A DNA stretch of 64,000 nt, from the NCBI GenBank assembly GCA_031763025.1, contig JASSKH010000025.1, forward strand, positions 8,981,665 through 9,045,664. Direction: 5' to 3'. A model generated the notes under the pieces. That model was not told the origin of the DNA and searched no databases. It worked only from the letters and a program-made list of their open reading frames with translations. Positions 61,082-64,000 of this stretch are shown here, in pieces. Source of the DNA: Macrocystis pyrifera. Its lineage: Eukaryota; Sar; Phaeophyceae; Laminariales; Laminariaceae. Both the position numbers and the translations under genes were made by a program. Numbering within the stretch: the first letter of the stretch is position 1; every line of letters begins with the position of its first letter.

Positions 61082-61548
61082 TCTAAAACATGAAGAATTC
61101 TACTGTTTGAATGTATTATATTAGTTGAACAGTGTGCCGGTAAAATGGTTTATACGCATACGATCAATCAATGTCATCAATCGTCTGTGCCACCCGACAA
61201 TGCGTAGGATGATCTTCAGCGTTGATTGCATTCACCAGAGGAATGAGAGATTTGCAACTGTGCTGTATTCATTTTTACAATTCAGGCACACGGCATACTT
61301 TGGTCAGGCCTTCAGGTAGGTCTGGTTGATAGCATCGTCCAAGTTTGATGTACTTTTGTTTGTATGTGTGATTTCTTTTTTTGTTGTTGTTGTCGTGGCT
61401 TTGTTCAAATCTCCGTCCCTCGTTGCTCCCTCCTTTCCCACCCCGGTTCGTGGCTTGCATTTTTTTTTTTTGTCAAGTGCGAAAATACTTCAGCCCTACT
61501 TTGTTCTCTCGTCGACCACTTAGCGTCGACTAACGCCATTGGATTACA

Positions 61549-61647
61549 TTAACTCCTTTAGTACCGCAGTCCCGATTTGGAGACAAACCAGTCTAATTGC
61601 AAGTGATTTGTCCCCAAAACGGGACTGCGGTGTACTAAAAGGGTTAA
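61549..61647. mobile_element. Family D hairpin MITE, best-preserved copy
   Basis: It starts TTAACTCCTTTAGTACCGCA and ends in the inverted form, TGTACTAAAAGGGTTAA, so nearly all of its 99 bp pairs with itself. The terminal TTAA may be either target duplication (piggyBac-like) or part of the arm. Confidence 0.88.
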
Positions 61648-61734
61648 ACGGTGTCCCCTTTATCTACCGCCGTATGTGGACACGGTGTGATTGGAACAAG
61701 CGCTGCACGTCGACAGATGATGGCAAGTGGACTA

Positions 61735-61811
61735 TACATACAAAACCTACATATTTACCTATTTTTACTAACATCATTTGGTCCTATTTACCATAATATG
61801 GTCCCCCGTAA
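61735..61811 (+). mobile_element. Family A MITE, left-truncated
   Basis: It begins in the interior at ACATACAAAACCTACATATT and ends ATATGGTCCCCCGTAA followed by TA. The left arm is absent. A second orphan right end, GCTATGGCCCCCCGTAATA, lies at 19136-19154. Confidence 0.85.
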
Positions 61812-62570
61812 TAACACCGTTAATTTCATTCGCGACACAGCGGTGGCTTCGGGATGGTCCGTTGGATTGCGCTTCTATTCGAAGAAAAAAGCAGTTAGTT
61901 GTTCGGTGAGGTATAGAGCTTCCACGCTATAATCGGGTAAGAAGCTTCAGAAATATATGGTGCTACGACACCCAAAACGAAGGCACATACTGGTGCGCGT
62001 CATTGGCTCCACTATAGGTGGAGCCTGCTGGACCTCCTGCTGAATACCTTTGGATTTATGCGCTTCTGGCAGTTTACCCGGCATTGATTTGAAACCGCGC
62101 CTTTTCTTCTCGACTCAAGAGACCTTTTTTTTTAATAGTTACTTGGAGAAAAGACGGGGCATACACGCCCACACGGATGCTCTCTTTTCGTGTTGTTATA
62201 CGTTACGGGATACTGGATAGCTTGCGGTGAACACCTTCCGCTAGGTACGCGTTTACTCTGCCTGCCTCGTTTTTATCAACCCATAACAAGTTTAAGAAGT
62301 GGTCTATTCAGAACGAAGCACCAGCACGGGCGCTGGACATGCTGAGCAACGACGGGTGCACTTGTTTTCGTTAGTTAAAAAAACACAATGTTTAAACATA
62401 TATATACTTGGTACCAGGTAGTTTTATCGATTGGACACAATGCCCCCCCCTCCCCCCACGCCCACACCGACCCTCTGCTCCACACCTAAGACAACAATTG
62501 TGGTACTGACCCGCTGCTTCCCACCGATCATACCAGAAACCACGACCTCCTGGGCGGAGGTAGGAGAGCA

Positions 62571-62723
62571 ATGATCAAGATGTCCTACCTGGTCATGGCT
62601 GTGCTGTGCATTGCGCCGCTCGGCGTGACAGCCCAGCTCGGCACCTCGATGGAGATCACGAGATGCGCGGACTTGCCTTCAACAATCACCTCGGATACCA
62701 ATCTGCACTTCACCAACTCCGAG
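62571..62723 (+). CDS. First exon of a secreted-protein gene (partial)
   Basis: The reading frame starts MIKMSYLVMAVLCIAPLGVTA, a textbook signal peptide with a likely cleavage after VTA. It continues QLGTSMEITRCADLPSTITS and HFTNSE in GC-biased codons. A probable donor GAG|GTGATG at 62724 matches the donors of the ABCC gene. If unspliced, the frame stops at 62828 to give an 85-residue secreted protein. The ITSDTNLHFTNSE stretch suggests a surface protein with beta-solenoid repeats, but this is a guess. No later exon is recognised before the window ends. Confidence 0.6.
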
Positions 62724-62917
62724 GTGATGGTTCGTACGTGCAGTCCTCGTAGTGCTTGTGATAATCTACATGGAATCTCAGGAGTAGTGGGGATCAGTGT
62801 TGGCAGCATTTCTCCTACAGTACTTTAGTTACGTCCCAAGACGACGAATACTTGTACGAACTGACTCAAAAGGACACGAGAATCTGACGCACCTTTTGCG
62901 GAACGTGAAGGCAATTG

Positions 62918-64000
62918 TGTTATGATCCTGCTTTGTATGAGGTTGAAAGCCCGTTAATTACCTGGGTTCAGTCACTGGGAACGTATTTGTAGTACTTGGA
63001 AGGCGTATCTTAGATGAAAACCAGGGGTTTCCAGAGGCGCACGAGCTTGGTCTCAGTCTCCGCGTGCACGAAAAGAATAATACTGCTCTTTTTCTATAGC
63101 CAAGAAAGCAACACACGTGAGTACCAACGATTACCGACTTAAAAGGCAGACCTGTCCAGGGATACAAAGTGTCCCGCAAGCTTGATCTTAACAAGTGGCG
63201 TCTTCGGCTTAGGATTTTCCACTTTTTTGTCGGTGTGCGTTGTTTGTCACTGTTTTGTTTTGCTTGCTTTCCTATTGTTGTAGCGTAAGTTTGTTCCGGC
63301 CACTACAAGATGGAGACTCAAGAGGTGGGAGGGTCTGCTTCCCCTCACAGTGGCCGAGCCGCTGAGGCCCAGGGCCCCCAATACCCCACCGCCCAAGGCC
63401 CGTCGATGCGGATCGAGCGCCTTGTACAACAGACCAACAAGTGGAGCACGAGTCTAGGCAGGAGCCCCATGAGAACGACGTGGATCGAGCGCCTTGTACA
63501 ACAGACCATGAGGAGACAGAGCTTCGACCGGAGCCCCATGACGGGGCCCGAGCAGCCTCACTTTTCGCTTTTCCGTGCATCTTCCTCGCCCCCCCCCCCG
63601 TGCGGGCGGCATGGCGATGGCTTCCATCTACGATTTCTTTCTGCCCCTTAAGGCTAGGTCTTTCCTTTATTTTTTTACGTACTTTGCCGGCTTCGTTGCC
63701 TCGCCGTTCAGAGGTGTGGGAGTGGGTTTTGAGGAGCCGCATCCTCGACTCATGTTTTAGTTCGTGGAATCGGGGTTTCCACGAATTTCCCATAATTCTG
63801 CATATACGGCTCATCAGAGTGGACTAGTGTTGTGATACTGCTTTGTATGAGGTTGAAAGCCCGGCAATTACCTGGGTTCAGTCACTGGGAACGTATTTGT
63901 AGTACTTGGAAGGCGTATCTTAGATGGAAAACCAAGCTCGGTAATTTTACCTGGGTTCAGTCACTGGGAACGTCTTTGTAGTACTTGGAAGGCGTATCTT
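62918..64000 (+). repeat. Direct repeats of about 106 bp at 62918, 63828 and 63945
   Basis: Copies at 62918-63023 and 63828-63934 share TGTTATGATCCTGCTTTG, ACCTGGGTTCAGTCACTGGG and AAGGCGTATCTTAGATG with few changes. A third, starting at TTTTACCTGGG, runs off the window end. It is probably a satellite or the border of a larger repeat. Confidence 0.85.
63395..63545 (+). repeat. Two 74-bp units inside an open frame
   Basis: GATCGAGCGCCTTGTACAAC occurs at 63411 and 63485, each followed about 40 bases later by GGAGCCCCATGA. Frames on both strands stay open through the repeat, one of them reading DRAPCTTD twice. No family is recognised, so it is not called as a gene. Confidence 0.75.

Larger units (their letters stand above)
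54590..62570. other. Right intergenic region, second part
   Basis: It holds the listed MITEs, SINEs and satellites, a C run of about 30 bases at 55289-55318 and otherwise unique AT-richer DNA. An open frame of 139 codons at 55740-56159 has no internal ATG and no recognised domain. No RNA gene was confirmed. Confidence 0.4.

Noticed and set aside
62918-63934. Possible miniature LTR-type element between two 106-bp TG...CA repeats
   Set aside because: No flanking target duplication, no primer-binding site, and a third repeat copy follows directly, which fits a satellite better.
1-64000. Reverse transcriptase, integrase, capsid or envelope-like sequences, CRISPR arrays and rRNA
   Set aside because: None of the characteristic protein motifs or regular spacer arrays were seen in any frame or on either strand.

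Overview
The window is eukaryotic nuclear DNA: short GT-AG exons separated by repeat-laden introns, and no bacterial-style gene packing. The best guess at the source is a photosynthetic stramenopile, most likely a brown alga. The reasons are small exons with long introns, mixed GC content, a strong preference for GTG-type 5' splice sites, and the style of the secreted-protein exon at the right end. This is inference, because no organism-specific marker was found.

The main content is one large plus-strand gene, 3697-46539. I rebuilt it as 26 coding exons encoding a 1336-residue ABC transporter of subfamily C (the MRP type without TMD0). All 25 introns have GT-AG ends, every splice phase joins correctly, and the exons total 4011 nt including the stop. 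Domain order is an acidic N-terminus, TMD1, NBD1, a short linker, TMD2 and NBD2. Coding DNA is only about 9% of the gene; the longest intron is 5.6 kb. Exons include a 27-nt microexon, and a second possible 18-nt microexon lies at 33358.

Left of the gene, 1-3.7 kb holds degenerate repeats, a Harbinger-like MITE (1939-2130) and a CAG-rich tract just before the start codon. Right of the gene, 46.5-62.5 kb holds mainly repeats, a possible decayed coding segment near 54 kb, and no gene I recognise. At 62571 a first exon with a clear signal peptide begins a secreted-protein gene that probably continues beyond the window.

The introns and intergenic DNA are filled by a few small mobile-element families. 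Family A is a MITE of about 105 bp with TTACGGGGG termini and TA target duplications (13 or more copies). Family B is a SINE-like retroposon of up to about 340 bp whose 3' end always abuts a C homopolymer (15 copies). Three of its copies are flanked by target duplications that themselves contain the C/G tract. Family C is a second element with the same kind of C-tract end. Family D is a hairpin MITE with CGGGACTGCGGT arms. Family E is a tRNA-related SINE. Family F is a dispersed repeat carrying a CCGGGTGGGAG core, one copy of which grew a 30-bp minisatellite. The most interesting signal is the link between long C/G homopolymers and families B and C, which looks like retroposition targeted to C tracts. 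No retroviral, LTR-retrotransposon, Polinton, CRISPR or rRNA sequence was recognised.
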